DNA of 64,000 bases from Methanosarcinales archaeon (GCA_026016205.1 CP061209.1:698330-762329); one strand, 5' to 3'. Positions 19,420 through 28,977 are shown, counted from the stretch's first letter. Notes: generated by a model not told the origin, from the sequence alone. Numbers and translations: made by a program.

Positions 19420-19929
19420 TTGAAAGCAATATCAAATTCTACCCCGCTCATTTATCTGGCCAAGATAAATCATTTAGACTTGTTAGAGAAAGTTTATGAT
19501 CAAATCTACATCCCCACCTCCGTCTATGAAGAGACTGTCGTGAGGGGTTTGGAAAAGAAATTTTTGGATGCTGGCATCATCAAGAATGCCGTTGAGAAGG
19601 GAACCATTGAAGTTAAAGAGTTGACCTCCGAACAAAAAGCTGAAGCAGAGAGATTAACCCAATTTGCAAATATAGGTGGAGGAGAAGCTGAAGCGATAGT
19701 GCTGGCAAAACATCTCAACCTTGAATTAATAATAGATGATGTGGTTGCCCAGGGCGTTGCCAGAACTTTAGGATTAGACACACACTGGACAACTAGTTTT
19801 ATAATCAGATTGGTTAGCAAAAAGCTGCTCTCTCGAAAAGAGGCCAGAAAAATGATTGAAGATTTGGTGAGCAGTGGATACAGGATAAGCGAAGAAGTGC
19901 TCATCGAAATACTAAAAGTGTTGAGTTAA
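19420..19929 (+). CDS. DUF3368 PIN-like toxin
   Basis: 169 aa with a TTG start; no ATG or GTG is available in frame, and AAGGTG is near 19406. It begins KAISNSTPLIYLAKINHLDL, the usual opening of DUF3368 proteins, in which the first PIN Asp is often Asn, as here. Other acidic positions are in TSVYEE, GGGEAEAIVLAK and LIIDDVVAQG. The family is PIN-related and usually paired with UPF0175 antitoxins, matching the gene just upstream. Probably an RNase toxin, though the Asn at the first site leaves activity uncertain. Confidence 0.85.
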   Translation: MKAISNSTPLIYLAKINHLDLLEKVYDQIYIPTSVYEETVVRGLEKKFLDAGIIKNAVEKGTIEVKELTSEQKAEAERLTQFANIGGGEAEAIVLAKHLNLELIIDDVVAQGVARTLGLDTHWTTSFIIRLVSKKLLSRKEARKMIEDLVSSGYRISEEVLIEILKVLS

Positions 19930-20014
19930 AAATGATCTCTCCATCATAAGCCAAGGGTAATGCTTCTAACCCGGCGACCGACTTAGCCCATCTATTTGCT
20001 CTTTTGTCTATCCT

Positions 20015-20183
20015 CTAGAGTTTGATCTCATAGATCTCTTTGAGAAGTTCGGTTAAATTTTCAAAGACAAAGTTAGCCCTCTGTAGAGCTTCTCTGCATC
20101 CTCTCTCATTTCTCTTATGTTTCTCTTACATCTGTGAGAGGAATCCTGATAGGTAGATCAGGCGTACCAAATAGGGGGCATCT
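20015..20183 (-). pseudogene. Decayed C-terminal gene fragment
   Basis: Minus-strand translation gives RCPLFGTPDLPIRIPLTDVR until a stop. A one-base frame change near 20120 then continues as REALQRANFVFENLTEL and runs to a natural-looking end, EIYEIKL, at a TAG (20015-20017). Composition looks protein-like in both parts, but no start codon or complete domain remains. I cannot name the family. It may be the tail of a lost gene from the TA neighbourhood, or chance. Confidence 0.3.
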
Positions 20184-20252
20184 TAGTTTTGTTCTTGGGC
20201 ATTTCTGCTTAAGTTAGCCTAAAAGAGAAGAGATTGTAGAAGTAGAGGCATG

Positions 20253-20279
20253 AGTTATCAATAACTAACTTCTTAAGTT
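20253..20279. promoter_or_regulatory. Paired inverted repeats upstream of aroK
   Basis: AGTTAT/ATAACT (20253-20266, 2-bp spacer) and AACTT/AAGTT (20267-20279, 3-bp spacer) adjoin each other about 25-50 bp ahead of the aroK TATA box. The position suits an activator site or BRE-proximal regulator, but AT-rich short repeats can arise by chance. Confidence 0.35.
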
Positions 20280-20303
20280 AACACCACTCCCCATCCATTC
20301 CGC

Positions 20304-20316
20304 CTATAATATTTTA
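20304..20316 (+). promoter_or_regulatory. TATA box for aroK-aroQ
   Basis: CTATAATATTTTA. A start about 25 bp downstream would be near 20335, after the first in-frame ATG (20321) and just before the second (20345). It therefore decides the aroK start in favour of a near-leaderless 20345. Confidence 0.5.
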
Positions 20317-20344
20317 AGTTATGAGATACAAAAGTCTCCTTAAC

Positions 20345-21205
20345 ATGACTTCAAGGGGGCGAGCATCCGCCTGTGGCGCAGGCACGATCATAAACGCCAT
20401 CGCAACATGGAAAGGTGCAGCCTTCGCCATTGACTTACGAACCACCGCCGAGGTCGAGTTGGACGAGGGCATGAAGGGCATCCAGGGTGAAATCGAAAAT
20501 GGTGGCGATGCTACGCTAATAGAGCGCTGCGTGGAACTGGTGCTGAAGAAGTTTGACTACAAAGGCGGTGCGCACGTTAGAACCAGCAGTGAAATACCCA
20601 TCGCGAGAGGGTTGAAAAGCAGTTCTGCAGCGGCAAATGCAACGGTCCTGGCAACGCTGAGCGCGCTGGGCAAGAAAATGGAACCATTAGAAGCGGTGCG
20701 CATGGGAGTGCAAGCCGCCATCGATGCAAAGGTGACGATTACAGGCGCCTTCGACGATGCTGCAGCATCCTTCTTGGGCGGCATCGTGGTGACTGATAAC
20801 AAGGCCATGCAGCTCGTGAAGAGGGTTGAAAAGGACGAGAATGTGCTGATTTTAGTGCCGGAGAAAAAAGTCTTCACCGCAGAGACAAACGTGGAAAAGA
20901 TGAAACTAATTGCTCCGTGGGTAGACCTGGCATACGACCTGGCGCTGGATGGCAAGTTTGAAAAGGCGATGACATCAAATGGCATTTTGTATTGTACCGC
21001 CCTTGGATTTGACCCATACGTCATCATCAAGGCATTGGAGGCGGGTGCAAGTGGAGCCAGCCTATCAGGAACCGGGCCTGCGTTTTGCGCCCTGGTGAAA
21101 AAGGATAAGATAAGCGCTGTGGAAGAAGCATGGAGCAATTTCAACGGAAAAATCATTAGGACGAAAATCAATAATGAAGGTGCGAGGGTGGAAAAATGTC
21201 GTTAA
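20345..21205 (+). CDS. aroK: Shikimate kinase, archaeal GHMP type
   Basis: Phosphorylates shikimate at O3 with ATP. It belongs to the GHMP kinase superfamily, unrelated to bacterial AroK. Motifs: N-terminal GRASACGAGTIINAIATW, the ATP loop IPIARGLKSSSAAANAT, and the C-terminal LSGTGPAFCALV. About 286 aa from the ATG at 20345; an upstream ATG at 20321 would add 8 residues but lies too close to the TATA box. It overlaps the chorismate mutase start by 10 bp, so the two are coupled. It is convergent with the tyrA-aroE-aroD block, placing both sides of the shikimate pathway together. Confidence 0.95.
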   Translation: MTSRGRASACGAGTIINAIATWKGAAFAIDLRTTAEVELDEGMKGIQGEIENGGDATLIERCVELVLKKFDYKGGAHVRTSSEIPIARGLKSSSAAANATVLATLSALGKKMEPLEAVRMGVQAAIDAKVTITGAFDDAAASFLGGIVVTDNKAMQLVKRVEKDENVLILVPEKKVFTAETNVEKMKLIAPWVDLAYDLALDGKFEKAMTSNGILYCTALGFDPYVIIKALEAGASGASLSGTGPAFCALVKKDKISAVEEAWSNFNGKIIRTKINNEGARVEKCR

Positions 21206-21483
21206 AGGAAGTTCGGGAGAAAATCCAGAAAATCGATGACCAGATTATAGGACGTATAGCCCAACGAATCAACCTGGCGGATGATGTGCTGGAAGAAAAG
21301 AAAAAGGAAGGCAAGGACATCGACGACGAAGAGCAGAGGGAGATCGTACTCAACAGGATGGTGGAAGCAGCAACGGAGCACAACCTGGATGCCGGCGCAG
21401 TAAAGAGAATTTATGAAATACTCATAGATATGAACGTCGAGCGCCAGCGCGAACTGAGCGGAAAAGGAGAATTGCAGCCATAA
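21196..21483 (+). CDS. aroQ: Chorismate mutase (AroQ class)
   Basis: Converts chorismate to prephenate for Phe and Tyr. 95 aa, all-helical AroQ fold: VREKIQKIDDQIIGRIAQRI carries the usual start and first active-site Arg/Lys positions, then EKKKEGKDIDDEEQREIV and the last helix ending near NVERQRELSG. It stands alone rather than fused to prephenate dehydratase or dehydrogenase, both encoded nearby as separate genes. GGGTGG precedes the ATG inside the end of aroK. Its stop codon directly abuts the stop of convergent tyrA. Confidence 0.92.
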   Translation: MSLKEVREKIQKIDDQIIGRIAQRINLADDVLEEKKKEGKDIDDEEQREIVLNRMVEAATEHNLDAGAVKRIYEILIDMNVERQRELSGKGELQP

Positions 21484-22788
21484 TCATCGTATTTTCCCGC
21501 CAATTCCTTTCAACAGTTCTTCAACCGCGCCCTGCACGTCTTTTGGGCTTCTGTCGCCCAGAATGACAACCCTGAGCGTGATGCTGAGATGTCCTTCCTT
21601 GAGCTTGAATGTGTCTATCACTTCTGCTGATAGGATGCTATCCACCTCTCTGACGATTCTGGCTATGATTTCTGGCTTAACAGTTTCTGCCAAGACGACG
21701 GATATATCCCGTTTATGGTGCCGCAGATTCTCAATCTTCCACTGCTTTAACTCATCCGGGGTTAGAAGCTTAACATTCTCCAGTTTCAGTTTTGTAACCT
21801 TTCCATTTCTCTCCAGCGCGACGGTTTGAGGTGTGACCTTTCTGATAGCGCCAATGTGCACAACGCTAGAGTAGATATGCTGCAATGCCCTCTCCTCGCC
21901 AATCGAGTGCATCAGCTCCTCTATCTCTGCTATCTTCGCATTCACGAGTTTATCCGACCGCCTGAGCGCCGCCTCGGTGTCGCCGAAGTGGGCTGCTGCC
22001 TTCCGCATCGAGCGGACGAATCTGTCCATATTTCCCTTCTTAACAAACTCCGAGAGCGTCTTGCACTGGTCGATGAACGTGTCGCGCACCTTTTCTACCT
22101 CTGGATTGGTCTGAATTGTCGCATACAGGTGTGGATTCTGCGCCAGGATTCTGCCCACAAAATCTATCATAATCTCGTAGACAGGACTCATGAATCTCCG
22201 CGATTTACCCACCTCGAAATCTAATGCAGCCAAAGTTGCACCTGTTGAGATGTATGCAAAGTGCGTCAACCCCTGGACGACTGCTGTTATCCTATCATGC
22301 TCCTCCGCAGAAAGAATTTCTACGTGCGCCCCATTGTCCTCCAAGAGCGTTCTTATCCTTGGCAACCATCTCTCAGTTCGCCCTTTCACAGGCACCAGAA
22401 TCACGGTCTGCCCTTTTACATCTGGCACTGTATGGCCAAACATGGGATGCATTCCAATTACTTCAACACCATCCGGTGCTTTTTTCATCGCCTCCATAGG
22501 GCCTTTCTTGACTGATGTTACATCTGTGAGCAGGCTGCCTAGTCTCATCTTTGGCGCTATCCTGGATATCACATCCTCTGTCTCATCGATTGGAACCGAA
22601 ACCAGCACGATGTCAAAGTCTCCCACATCACGTACATCGCCCACGGAAACCCCCAGTTCGTCAGCTATCTCAGGCGTATGGGTGTCAATATCTGCGATGG
22701 CAACATCCATGTCCTGCCTTTTTAGAAATCGCGCGAGCCACCTGCCCATCTCTCCGGCGCCGCCGATGATTAATGTTTTAGTGCGCAT
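21484..22788 (-). CDS. tyrA: Prephenate dehydrogenase with C-terminal regulatory extension
   Basis: Oxidises prephenate to 4-hydroxyphenylpyruvate for tyrosine. The Rossmann start reads TLIIGGAGEMGRWLARFLKR; the family DVTSVKKGPMEAM and GMHPMFGHTVPD segments follow; the helical dimer domain contains VVQGLTHFAYISTGATLA. At 434 aa it is longer than the usual 280-aa core. The extra residues (about 290-434) include an end that looks like a small alpha/beta regulatory domain (DISVVLAETVKPEIIARIV, HLSITLRVVILG), possibly ACT-like for tyrosine feedback. It overlaps aroE by 19 bp and is the last gene of the minus-strand aromatic block. Confidence 0.93.
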   Translation of the reverse strand: MRTKTLIIGGAGEMGRWLARFLKRQDMDVAIADIDTHTPEIADELGVSVGDVRDVGDFDIVLVSVPIDETEDVISRIAPKMRLGSLLTDVTSVKKGPMEAMKKAPDGVEVIGMHPMFGHTVPDVKGQTVILVPVKGRTERWLPRIRTLLEDNGAHVEILSAEEHDRITAVVQGLTHFAYISTGATLAALDFEVGKSRRFMSPVYEIMIDFVGRILAQNPHLYATIQTNPEVEKVRDTFIDQCKTLSEFVKKGNMDRFVRSMRKAAAHFGDTEAALRRSDKLVNAKIAEIEELMHSIGEERALQHIYSSVVHIGAIRKVTPQTVALERNGKVTKLKLENVKLLTPDELKQWKIENLRHHKRDISVVLAETVKPEIIARIVREVDSILSAEVIDTFKLKEGHLSITLRVVILGDRSPKDVQGAVEELLKGIGGKIR

Positions 22789-23585
22789 CTCACAGCATCC
22801 TCCATTACCTTTACTGGCGCTTCTTGCCCAGTCCAGATTTTAAACGACTCTGCACCCTGGTGAACGAGCATGTTGACTCCGTCTATCGCTAAAGCGCTGG
22901 CCTTCCTGGCTTCTTTCAGCAGTCCCGTCTCGATGGGATTGTACACGATGTCAAATACGACCATGCCAGGGCGCATCATGTCAGCCGTGACCAGTGTTTT
23001 ATCCACATCTGGGTGCATCCCTACTGACGTTGTATTGATTAATATGTCAACCTTCTTAACCAGAGTGGCGAGGTCGTCCATATCGGTACCTATGGCATCG
23101 CCTACCCTTCTCACGTCTTGCGCAAGCTTGACTGCCCGTGATGCCGTTCTGTTGGCGATGATGAGACCCGCGCCGTCATGCGCGAGTTGAAATGCTATCG
23201 CACGTGCAGCGCCGCCAGCACCCATAAGCAGAACTCGTTTGCCCTTCACGTTAATATCGTGCTCTTCCAATGCACGTTTGGCGCCGATGCCGTCGGTGTT
23301 GTAGCCGTTGATGCCGTCCTTGAAATCAACGGTATTGACTGCGCCTATCTCCTTCGCAAGGGGGTCGGCATTCACAACTTCTAAAGCCCCCTCTTTAAGA
23401 GGTATGGTTACGTTCAGCCCGCCAAAGCCGAGTGCTTTCGCTCCCATGATAGCATCCGCTACGTCTTCCAGGGTGACCCTGAAAGCATGGTATGCACAAT
23501 CCATCCCCAGATGCCTGAACGCTGTATTATGCATGACCGGCGACAGGCTGTGCTCTATGGGGTTTCCGATTATTCCATATATCAT
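22770..23585 (-). CDS. aroE: Shikimate dehydrogenase
   Basis: NADP-dependent reduction of 3-dehydroshikimate to shikimate. The protein from the ATG at 23585 is 271 aa and opens MIYGIIGNPIEHSLSP, the family start with the shikimate-binding SLSP. The catalytic Lys is in LNVTIPLKEGA, Asp in YNTDGIGAKRAL, the nucleotide loop is LLMGAGGAARAIAF, and ANRTASRA reads out NADP. The frame extends 57 codons further upstream but into aroD; a GTG a few codons ahead (VSCVKM) is also possible. Operon with aroD upstream and tyrA overlapping downstream. Confidence 0.96.
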   Translation of the reverse strand: MIYGIIGNPIEHSLSPVMHNTAFRHLGMDCAYHAFRVTLEDVADAIMGAKALGFGGLNVTIPLKEGALEVVNADPLAKEIGAVNTVDFKDGINGYNTDGIGAKRALEEHDINVKGKRVLLMGAGGAARAIAFQLAHDGAGLIIANRTASRAVKLAQDVRRVGDAIGTDMDDLATLVKKVDILINTTSVGMHPDVDKTLVTADMMRPGMVVFDIVYNPIETGLLKEARKASALAIDGVNMLVHQGAESFKIWTGQEAPVKVMEDAVRCALKH

Positions 23586-23596
23586 CTTCACGCAAC

Positions 23597-24280
23597 TCAC
23601 CGCCTTACCAGTATATCCAGTGCACTCCTTAATTCGCCTACGGACAATTGTCCTGGCGCCTTGGCCTTGCCGGCATGACCATATGTCAGTGCAGAGCCGT
23701 ATAGCGGCGCAATAACTCTTGAGTGCGCCCCAATATCGCCCATTGCAATCGTGCACAGGGGCTTTTGCGCCTTTAGTGTGACCTCCAGCAATTGAACCAC
23801 ATCGTCGAGTGATTTTGCCATGACCGCTAATTTCGGTAAATCACCTGCGTTGCGCGCCTCTTCTAACACGCGCATCATCTGCTCCTTGGGTGGCGTTTTG
23901 TCAAAATCATGATAGGAGATTATCGATGGTATCCCCTGTTTTTTTGCCTTCCCTGCCACGACATCTCTTCCTGCGGCCCTCAGCTCAATGTCCACTGCAT
24001 CAGAGTGTTCCATCGCAGATGCCAGCATCGAAATCCTCTCGTCTTCTGAACCGGTAAATGAGCCGCCCTCTTTCGACCAGCGATTGGTTGCGATGATTGG
24101 CAGCGATGAAGATATCTTGACATCTTTAAAGAACTGTTTTACATCTTTTGCTTTCTCGAGTAAGTCCAGCCGTACCTCCAGTAAATCGGCCCCCGCTTTT
24201 TCCGCATTGATAACTTCATCGACAGTGCTGACCACTCCCACTATCCTTGGTACCAAAAGACTGATATTGCCTATCTTCAT
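23597..24280 (-). CDS. aroD: 3-Dehydroquinate dehydratase, type I
   Basis: Dehydrates 3-dehydroquinate to 3-dehydroshikimate through a Schiff-base lysine. 227 aa, standard for type I. Visible motifs: ADLLEVRLDLL, the active His in IISYHDFDKTPP, the Schiff-base Lys in LAVMAKSLDDV, and the end-of-barrel GALTYGHAGKAKAPGQ-like segment (here SALTYGHAGKAKAPGQ). It lies between dehydroquinate synthase II (9-bp gap) and aroE (11-bp gap), in pathway order on one transcript. Confidence 0.96.
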   Translation of the reverse strand: MKIGNISLLVPRIVGVVSTVDEVINAEKAGADLLEVRLDLLEKAKDVKQFFKDVKISSSLPIIATNRWSKEGGSFTGSEDERISMLASAMEHSDAVDIELRAAGRDVVAGKAKKQGIPSIISYHDFDKTPPKEQMMRVLEEARNAGDLPKLAVMAKSLDDVVQLLEVTLKAQKPLCTIAMGDIGAHSRVIAPLYGSALTYGHAGKAKAPGQLSVGELRSALDILVRR

Positions 24281-24289
24281 GGCTGCCCC

Positions 24290-25429
24290 CTACTTCTCAA
24301 CAATCGTCTCTTCTACCTTCATGCCAAAGTGTCTGCCGCCTTCTTCGTAGTGCACCAATACTTCATCACCTGGCTTGAGCGCGGTTACTGCTTTTGGCGT
24401 TCCATCCCTGGACACGAGTTTAATCGTCTCGGCATTCTGGAGGATCGTTTTTATCTTGTCTCCTTTTATTTCAGCTTCGACGAGCATAAGTGGCCTTCGC
24501 TCAATCTTTACTCGCCCTATTATTGCCTTCCTTGAAGTACCTTTGACACCTACGATTAGCACTTCGTCTCCGGCACCCAACTCGGAGAGGTACCTGGTTT
24601 TATCGCCAACCCTGACATACGCATGAACCGCTCCAGCATTCACCCTGAATGGGCGGGACGCTACATATGGGCTTTCTTCCGTCTCCGCGTGTACAAGGAA
24701 TAGCCCATTGGACTGCGAGCCGACCAGCATGCCCTCCCCTTTGGACAAAAGCGAGCACGTATCTACACATACTCTGTCGCCCATTCCAATTGGCTTCACC
24801 ATGGTAATCTTTGCCGAAGCTAGAGTTATGCCTTTAGTTCCTGTGCTTTCAATTATATTCGCCACTTTTTTTATCTCCGATGCATCAGCATCCAGAAGTA
24901 CGCCATCAGCGCCGTGCTCCAGCGTCTCGAGGGCAACCTTTGCCTCTGCAGCACTTTTAACCCCTGCAATGATATCTACATCATGCCCCTGCAGTGTTGC
25001 AATCAAATTCTCCAAGGGAATTACTTTCCAGTCAGTGCCTATGACCACCAAATGGTCGCAGACTTTCCCCAGCGCAGCCGCAAACTCTTCGTAGTTTTTT
25101 CCTTTGATAACAACGTACGCTGCAGTCTCCTTTCCAGATTTAGATAAACGCCTGAGTCTATTCAAATCCATGGAATCATTAAAATCGGAGGGCAACGCCT
25201 TTGTTCCATCGCCTTCACTACCTATTCCTATCACGACGACGTCTGCATCACTTCTTTCGCCCTTGAGAGGCGCTGCTACCCTGATGCTGCCTAATTCCCG
25301 CACCTTCTCCGCGTCTTCCTCGTTCACGAACGCGACGTCAGCGCCAGATTCCAGAGCGGTCGTAATCCTCGATTTCCTGTCTTCCCATGCCCCTTCGTCG
25401 GCTTTGATCCACAGGGATTTTTCCTTCAT
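24290..25429 (-). CDS. 3-Dehydroquinate synthase II (archaeal AroB')
   Basis: Oxidative deamination and cyclisation of ADH (2-amino-3,7-dideoxy-D-threo-hept-6-ulosonate) to 3-dehydroquinate with NAD+, replacing bacterial AroB in many euryarchaea. 379 aa, full length. Recognisable segments: [20 protein letters not shown] at the N-terminus, [40 protein letters not shown], and [14 protein letters not shown] followed by [16 protein letters not shown]. It overlaps the ADH synthase gene by 4 bp, so the two archaeal-specific enzymes are coupled. Confidence 0.95.
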   Translation of the reverse strand: MKEKSLWIKADEGAWEDRKSRITTALESGADVAFVNEEDAEKVRELGSIRVAAPLKGERSDADVVVIGIGSEGDGTKALPSDFNDSMDLNRLRRLSKSGKETAAYVVIKGKNYEEFAAALGKVCDHLVVIGTDWKVIPLENLIATLQGHDVDIIAGVKSAAEAKVALETLEHGADGVLLDADASEIKKVANIIESTGTKGITLASAKITMVKPIGMGDRVCVDTCSLLSKGEGMLVGSQSNGLFLVHAETEESPYVASRPFRVNAGAVHAYVRVGDKTRYLSELGAGDEVLIVGVKGTSRKAIIGRVKIERRPLMLVEAEIKGDKIKTILQNAETIKLVSRDGTPKAVTALKPGDEVLVHYEEGGRHFGMKVEETIVEK

Positions 25430-26223
25430 TTGAGCTCCTCCAGCGCATCCTCTACAGATGTGCCTTCATGGACTATTTTGCTTATTGCTCTTGTCATCTT
25501 TATCGGATTGGCATGCTGGAATACATTTCTTCCGATGGCCGCGCCCCTTGCACCTGCATCTATTGCTCCTCTGATCATTTCAAGCGTGTCTCTGTCCGTT
25601 TTCGTCTTGGGGCCACCCGCTATCACTATGGGCACAGGACATCCTCTAACAACTTGCTTGAAAGAATCTGGATCGCCTGTGTAGTTGGTCTTTATTACAT
25701 CAGCGCCGAGTTCTACTCCTGCCCGTGCAACATGCGCTACTACTTCTGCGTCGAACTGATCCTTGATGTTCTTTCCTCTGGGGTACATCATCGCCAGCAA
25801 CGGCATCCCCCAGCTGTCGCAACTTTTTGCCACACTACCCAGTTTCTGCAGTTGTTTCGCTTCCGTCTCGGAGCCAATGTTGATGTGCACGCTGACTGCG
25901 TCTGCACCTATCTGTATTGCCTCTTCTACAGTGCAAACTTGCACCTTGTTATTCGGGTCTGGACCAAGGGACGTCGAGGCACTCATGTGTATAATCAAGC
26001 CTATGTCTCTGCCATATCCCCTGTGGCCATGGGCAACCATTCCCTTTTGCATCAGGACGGCATTCGCGCCACCTTCTGCCACCTTGTCCACGGTTTCCGC
26101 AAGATTTGTCAACCCCTTGACAGGGCCTATAGAGATACCGTGGTCTAATGGGATAATCAATGTGTTCCCACTCTTCCTCTCCGTTATCCTTTCTATTCGT
26201 ACGCTTTTTCCAATTTTAGACAT
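25426..26223 (-). CDS. ADH synthase (archaeal AroA', aldolase family)
   Basis: Condenses 6-deoxy-5-ketofructose-1-phosphate with aspartate semialdehyde to give ADH, the first step of the archaeal shikimate route. It is a class I fructose-bisphosphate-aldolase-like TIM barrel of 265 aa: [48 protein letters not shown], and the Schiff-base lysine strand [20 protein letters not shown] pure FBA-type aldolase is the alternative, but coupling to dehydroquinate synthase II settles the role. First gene after the 62-bp gap from trpA, with its own TATA-like sequence, palindrome and GGAG site. Confidence 0.94.
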   Translation of the reverse strand: MSKIGKSVRIERITERKSGNTLIIPLDHGISIGPVKGLTNLAETVDKVAEGGANAVLMQKGMVAHGHRGYGRDIGLIIHMSASTSLGPDPNNKVQVCTVEEAIQIGADAVSVHINIGSETEAKQLQKLGSVAKSCDSWGMPLLAMMYPRGKNIKDQFDAEVVAHVARAGVELGADVIKTNYTGDPDSFKQVVRGCPVPIVIAGGPKTKTDRDTLEMIRGAIDAGARGAAIGRNVFQHANPIKMTRAISKIVHEGTSVEDALEELK

Positions 26224-26245
26224 GACATCATCTCCAGTCTATTAT

Positions 26246-26285
26246 GCTACTATGTCACATAGTAGCACGATAAATACATTTAAAC
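26246..26285 (-). promoter_or_regulatory. Promoter and perfect palindrome ahead of the shikimate genes
   Basis: Arms GCTACTATG and CATAGTAGC (26246-26266) are perfectly complementary with a 3-bp spacer. Two TATA-like sequences on the minus strand (TTTAAATG at about 26284-26277 and TATTTATC at about 26276-26269) lie directly upstream, so transcription would start inside or beside the palindrome. This is the layout of a repressor operator. A terminator for the trp operon is the alternative, but no U-tract follows the stem. Confidence 0.6.
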
Positions 26286-27068
26286 CTATCGGTTCAGTGT
26301 GACGGACTTGAGCGTTGTCGCCAAATTCTCCAGGCTCTTCAGCATCTCTGGCTCATTTTTAGCGATGATATTTACAAAAGCAGAGCCAACGATTACGCCA
26401 TCTGCGCCCGCCTTCAATATCTCCCTAACGTGCTCTGGCTTGGATATGCCGAATCCAACCGCCTTGGGAATGGGTGCCTTTATGCGTTTCAATAATCCCT
26501 CTGTTGAATCTGCTACATCCTCTCTCACACCGGTCACACCGAGCCGCGACACGATATATAAAAAGCCAGATGCCTTGTCCAGAATCAGGTTCATCCTCTC
26601 TTCTGTTGTGGTGGGCGCCACAATGAAAATCAGGTCTACTCCAGCATCTCTGCAGAATTGGTGCAGTTCTTCAGACTCTTCCACTGGCAAATCAGGCACG
26701 ATGATACCGGAGATGCCAGCAGATTTACAGTCTGATACAAACCGTTTGATGCCCCTCCGAAAGATGAGGTTATAATAGGTCATCACAATCAGCGGAACGT
26801 TGACGTTCATAGAGCCCGCAAGCTTGAAGAATTTATCCGGGTTCATCCCTGATGTCAGCGCTCTATCTATTGCCGCCTGAATTGTAGCGCCATCTGCTAC
26901 GGGGTCCGAAAATGGCAGCCCCAATTCAATCATGTCCACGCCACCTTTGACCAGCGCATCCACGATTTCAACGGTTTTCTCTGCTATGGGGTCTCCTGCA
27001 CAGATGTATGCAATGAGCGCCCCCTCTTTCTTCCCACGTAATTCATCAAATTTTTCCCGTATCATCAT
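26286..27068 (-). CDS. trpA: Tryptophan synthase alpha subunit
   Basis: Cleaves indole-3-glycerol phosphate to indole, which passes to the beta subunit. 260-aa TIM barrel with the catalytic Glu and Asp in [19 protein letters not shown]; later [14 protein letters not shown] and [18 protein letters not shown] for phosphate binding. The GTG/ATG start region overlaps the trpB stop by 4 bp. Last gene of trpDFEGCBA; the shikimate genes follow after a promoter-like gap. Confidence 0.97.
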   Translation of the reverse strand: MMIREKFDELRGKKEGALIAYICAGDPIAEKTVEIVDALVKGGVDMIELGLPFSDPVADGATIQAAIDRALTSGMNPDKFFKLAGSMNVNVPLIVMTYYNLIFRRGIKRFVSDCKSAGISGIIVPDLPVEESEELHQFCRDAGVDLIFIVAPTTTEERMNLILDKASGFLYIVSRLGVTGVREDVADSTEGLLKRIKAPIPKAVGFGISKPEHVREILKAGADGVIVGSAFVNIIAKNEPEMLKSLENLATTLKSVTLNR

Positions 27069-28222
27069 TTCAACCCAGCCACCGTTTCGACATCCTTGTC
27101 TCCCCTGCCCGAGAGGTTGATGACCACCAGATCTCCAACGTCATCCTTTTGGACATATGCAATGGCATGTGCGCTCTCGAGGGCAGGAACAATTCCTTCC
27201 AATCTGCTCAGCACGTGAAACGCATCTAATGCGTCCTCATCACTGATGTTCCTCGCCTTCACCCGACCCGTATCGACCAGACGCGCCAGCTCGGGACCCA
27301 CGCCGGAGTAATCCAGCCCAGGAGCGATAGAGTGTGACTCCAAGATCTGTCCATATTTATTTTGCAGGATTTTCGTGCGTGCACCATGCAGGACGCCTTC
27401 CTCGCCGGCGCACAGCGAGGCAGAATGATAGGCCACTTTTTCTGTTTTCTTCAGCCCTTCGCCACCTGCTTCCACAGCGAATAAATCAACATCGTCGTTA
27501 AGAAATGGATAAAATATGCCCATTGCATTGCTGCCGCCGCCAGCGCATGCTACAATGGAATCTGGCAACCTGCCTTCTTTTCCAAGAATTTGCTCCCGCG
27601 TTTCTTGCCCGATGACGGTCTGGAAATCCCTGACAATCGTCGGGTATGGATGGGGGCCCACGATTGAACCTACGAGATAATAGGTATCGCCGACATTTGC
27701 CACCCAGTCCCTGAGCGCCTCGTTGATGGCATCCTTCAGCGTCTGTGAACCGGAGCTCACAGGTATGACCTCTGCACCAAGTAGTTTCATCCTGAATACA
27801 TTCATCTTCTGGCGCTCCATATCCTTCACGCCCATGTATATGACCGTTTCCAACCCCAGAACAGCACCCGCCATTGCGGTGGCCGTGCCATGCTGCCCGG
27901 CGCCGGTTTCTGCGATGATGCGCTCCTTCCCCATGTACTTAGCCAGCAATGCCTGCCCTATTGTATTATTTAATTTGTGAGCGCCTCCGTGCACGAGGTC
28001 TTCGCGCTTCAGATAGACTTTTTTGTTGAGATGTTCACTCAGCCGTTTGGCATGATACAGTGGAGTTGGGCGCCCCCCAAAATCCTCTGAGTAATGGCGC
28101 AACTCTGCCACGAACTTGGCATCATTCTTATGCTGCTCGTATGCCCCTGCAAGCTCTTCCAGTGCAGGCATTAAAACCTCAGGGGCAAACTGCCCCCCAT
28201 ATCTCCCAAATTTCTTCATCAT
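27065..28222 (-). CDS. trpB: Tryptophan synthase beta subunit
   Basis: PLP enzyme joining indole and serine. 385 aa, TrpB1 type (the form that partners TrpA). It begins [22 protein letters not shown] Lys is in [14 protein letters not shown], followed by [16 protein letters not shown] and the phosphate-cradle [10 protein letters not shown]. It overlaps both trpC (4 bp) and trpA (4 bp), as expected for subunits made in equal amounts. Confidence 0.98.
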   Translation of the reverse strand: MMKKFGRYGGQFAPEVLMPALEELAGAYEQHKNDAKFVAELRHYSEDFGGRPTPLYHAKRLSEHLNKKVYLKREDLVHGGAHKLNNTIGQALLAKYMGKERIIAETGAGQHGTATAMAGAVLGLETVIYMGVKDMERQKMNVFRMKLLGAEVIPVSSGSQTLKDAINEALRDWVANVGDTYYLVGSIVGPHPYPTIVRDFQTVIGQETREQILGKEGRLPDSIVACAGGGSNAMGIFYPFLNDDVDLFAVEAGGEGLKKTEKVAYHSASLCAGEEGVLHGARTKILQNKYGQILESHSIAPGLDYSGVGPELARLVDTGRVKARNISDEDALDAFHVLSRLEGIVPALESAHAIAYVQKDDVGDLVVINLSGRGDKDVETVAGLK

Positions 28223-28977
28223 CCCACCTGGAGCGCATTGACAATCTCTTTGGCCTTGTTAATATCCTGCATAATCGCCGTGCCCACCAGTATGCCGTCC
28301 ACGCCGGCTTCTATCATCCTTCTGGCATCCTCTGCGCTACAAATTCCGCTCTCGCTAATTATGAAACATGCGGGGTCAGCCTCTTGAATGTGTGGCACCA
28401 GTTTCTCGGTTACCGACAAATCGACCTTTAATGTGCTCAAATCTCTATTGTTGATTCCTATAATCCTCGTAGACGTATTTAGCGCTGCATTTACTTCCTC
28501 TTCTGAGTGAACTTCCACGATTGGTTCAAAGCCATAAAATTGCGCCTGTGCTACGAGATAGTCTAAATCGTCTCCCAAGACTCTGGCAATAAGCAAGATC
28601 AGGTCAGACTCAACCTCTTGCAGTTGCCGCTCATCGATGATAACGTCCTTGCGCAACACCGGTATGTCAACAGCGTTTCTCACTGCCGTTAGAGTCTCGA
28701 TGCTGCCGCCAAAGAACTTGGGTTCGGTCAATACCGAGAGTGCAACGGCATCCTCCGCCAGCGTTTTCGCGATGCGCACCGCATCCTTTTGTGAAACATC
28801 TCTTATCTTGCCCTGAGTAGGGGATGCAGGCTTGATTTCTGCAATAAGGGAGATTTTCCCCTCTTCCCATTTTGCCCTCATCCTGCTTATGACATCTCTT
28901 CTCTCAATCGTAAATGACCTGGGTTTTACGTCTTTAATCCTCTTTTTCGTTTCTGCTACAATATCGTCAATCAACAC
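28219..28977 (-). CDS. trpC: Indole-3-glycerol-phosphate synthase
   Basis: Ring closure of carboxyphenylamino-deoxyribulose phosphate to indole-3-glycerol phosphate. 252-aa TIM barrel: [16 protein letters not shown] (catalytic Lys and phosphate site), [32 protein letters not shown], and [17 protein letters not shown]. Monofunctional; TrpF is a separate gene upstream. Overlaps trpG by 7 bp and trpB by 4 bp. Confidence 0.97.
   Translation of the reverse strand: MLIDDIVAETKKRIKDVKPRSFTIERRDVISRMRAKWEEGKISLIAEIKPASPTQGKIRDVSQKDAVRIAKTLAEDAVALSVLTEPKFFGGSIETLTAVRNAVDIPVLRKDVIIDERQLQEVESDLILLIARVLGDDLDYLVAQAQFYGFEPIVEVHSEEEVNAALNTSTRIIGINNRDLSTLKVDLSVTEKLVPHIQEADPACFIISESGICSAEDARRMIEAGVDGILVGTAIMQDINKAKEIVNALQVG

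Larger units (their letters stand above)
19930..20344. other. Gene-free 415-bp interval
   Basis: No intact gene is seen. The left part holds decayed minus-strand coding sequence (about 20015-20183, listed separately), plus a short open stretch at 19930-20010 reading WAKSVAGLEALPLAYDGE in minus translation. The right part holds two small inverted repeats and the aroK TATA box. The fragments next to two TA modules suggest an old insertion or deletion site. Confidence 0.5.

Noticed and set aside
19930-20320. Possible attachment site or insertion-sequence remnant beside the TA modules
   Set aside because: No transposase or integrase sequence and no flanking direct repeats were found; only decayed coding sequence of unknown type.
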